A stretch of DNA of 5,321 nt from an uncultured Ruminococcus sp. Lineage in GTDB: Bacteria; Bacillota; Clostridia; Oscillospirales; CAG-272. The position numbers and the translations under genes were made by a program. The notes below the pieces were generated by a model that was given only the letters and a program-made list of their open reading frames with translations, did no database searches and was not told the DNA's origin. Positions 5,269-5,321 of the stretch are shown here, piece by piece (positions within the stretch are counted from its first letter, which is position 1; every line of letters begins with the position of its first letter). The stretch covers positions 1-5,321 of the forward strand of contig CACXBN010000195.1 in assembly GCA_902765885.1 (NCBI GenBank). Direction: 5' to 3'.

Positions 5269-5318
5269 ATATGGTATGAACTGCCCAATTCCGCTGTAAA
5301 GTACCATATTTGGGGCAG
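5269..5318. repeat. Two interleaved inverted repeats at the window edge
   Basis: ATATGGTA (5269-5276) is the perfect reverse complement of TACCATAT (5302-5309). CTGCCCAA (5281-5288) pairs with TTGGGGCAG (5310-5318) apart from one bulged G. The arms alternate A-B-A'-B', so the two hairpins exclude each other in a simple fold. The window ends 3 nt later, so any following T tract or gene is not visible. Confidence 0.4.
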
Positions 5319-5321
5319 ACA

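Noticed and set aside
5269..5318. H-type pseudoknot formed by the two interleaved stems
   Set aside because: The connecting loop between the second arm of stem one and the second arm of stem two is zero nucleotides, which cannot span an 8-bp helix, so alternative hairpins are more likely than a pseudoknot.

Overview
The window looks like a chromosomal segment of an anaerobic, plant-fibre-degrading member of the Clostridia (Ruminococcaceae/Lachnospiraceae-like). The basis is the gene content (a family 3 glycosidase end, an Axe2-like carbohydrate esterase, an aldolase of 2-keto-3-deoxy acid catabolism, an isopropylmalate-synthase-type enzyme best matching Re-citrate synthase), moderate-to-low GC, purine-rich Shine-Dalgarno sites and strong TTGACA / extended -10 promoters. 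This taxonomic reading is inference from recognised families; no rRNA or other marker is present.

Layout, left to right. (1) 1-279 holds the last 92 residues of a plus-strand family 3 glycoside hydrolase, the fibronectin-III-like C-terminal domain. (2) 281-325 is a hairpin flanked by A7 on one side and T4 on the other, a shared terminator between convergent genes. (3) 324-929, minus strand, encodes a 201-residue cytoplasmic protein of probable concanavalin-A-like fold and unknown role, with its own promoter. (4) 930-1155 is a divergent promoter region with one strong promoter for each side. (5) 1156-2589 encodes the putative Re-citrate synthase and ends in a long hairpin terminator (2602-2657). 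(6) 2658-2806 carries an extended -10 promoter whose -35 lies in a perfect 13-bp palindrome; the same 10-bp core occurs exactly 60 bp upstream, suggesting an operator pair. (7) 2807-5166 is a three-gene transcription unit: an SGNH esterase, a KDPG/KHG aldolase fused to a glyoxalase-like (VOC) domain, and a second, different SGNH hydrolase. (8) 5167-5321 holds no gene I can support, but contains several inverted repeats.

How the genes may work together: the glycosidase would trim imported or surface-bound oligosaccharides. The two cytoplasmic SGNH enzymes (neither has a signal peptide) could remove acetyl or other acyl groups from sugars or oligosaccharides. The aldolase would cleave a 2-keto-3-deoxy sugar acid phosphate into pyruvate and glyceraldehyde 3-phosphate, which suggests use of acetylated, uronate-containing plant polymers such as pectin or glucuronoxylan. 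The citrate synthase is a separately terminated housekeeping unit that would feed 2-oxoglutarate/glutamate synthesis. The most unusual elements are the aldolase-VOC fusion placed between two esterases, and the promoter-proximal palindrome pair that may control them.
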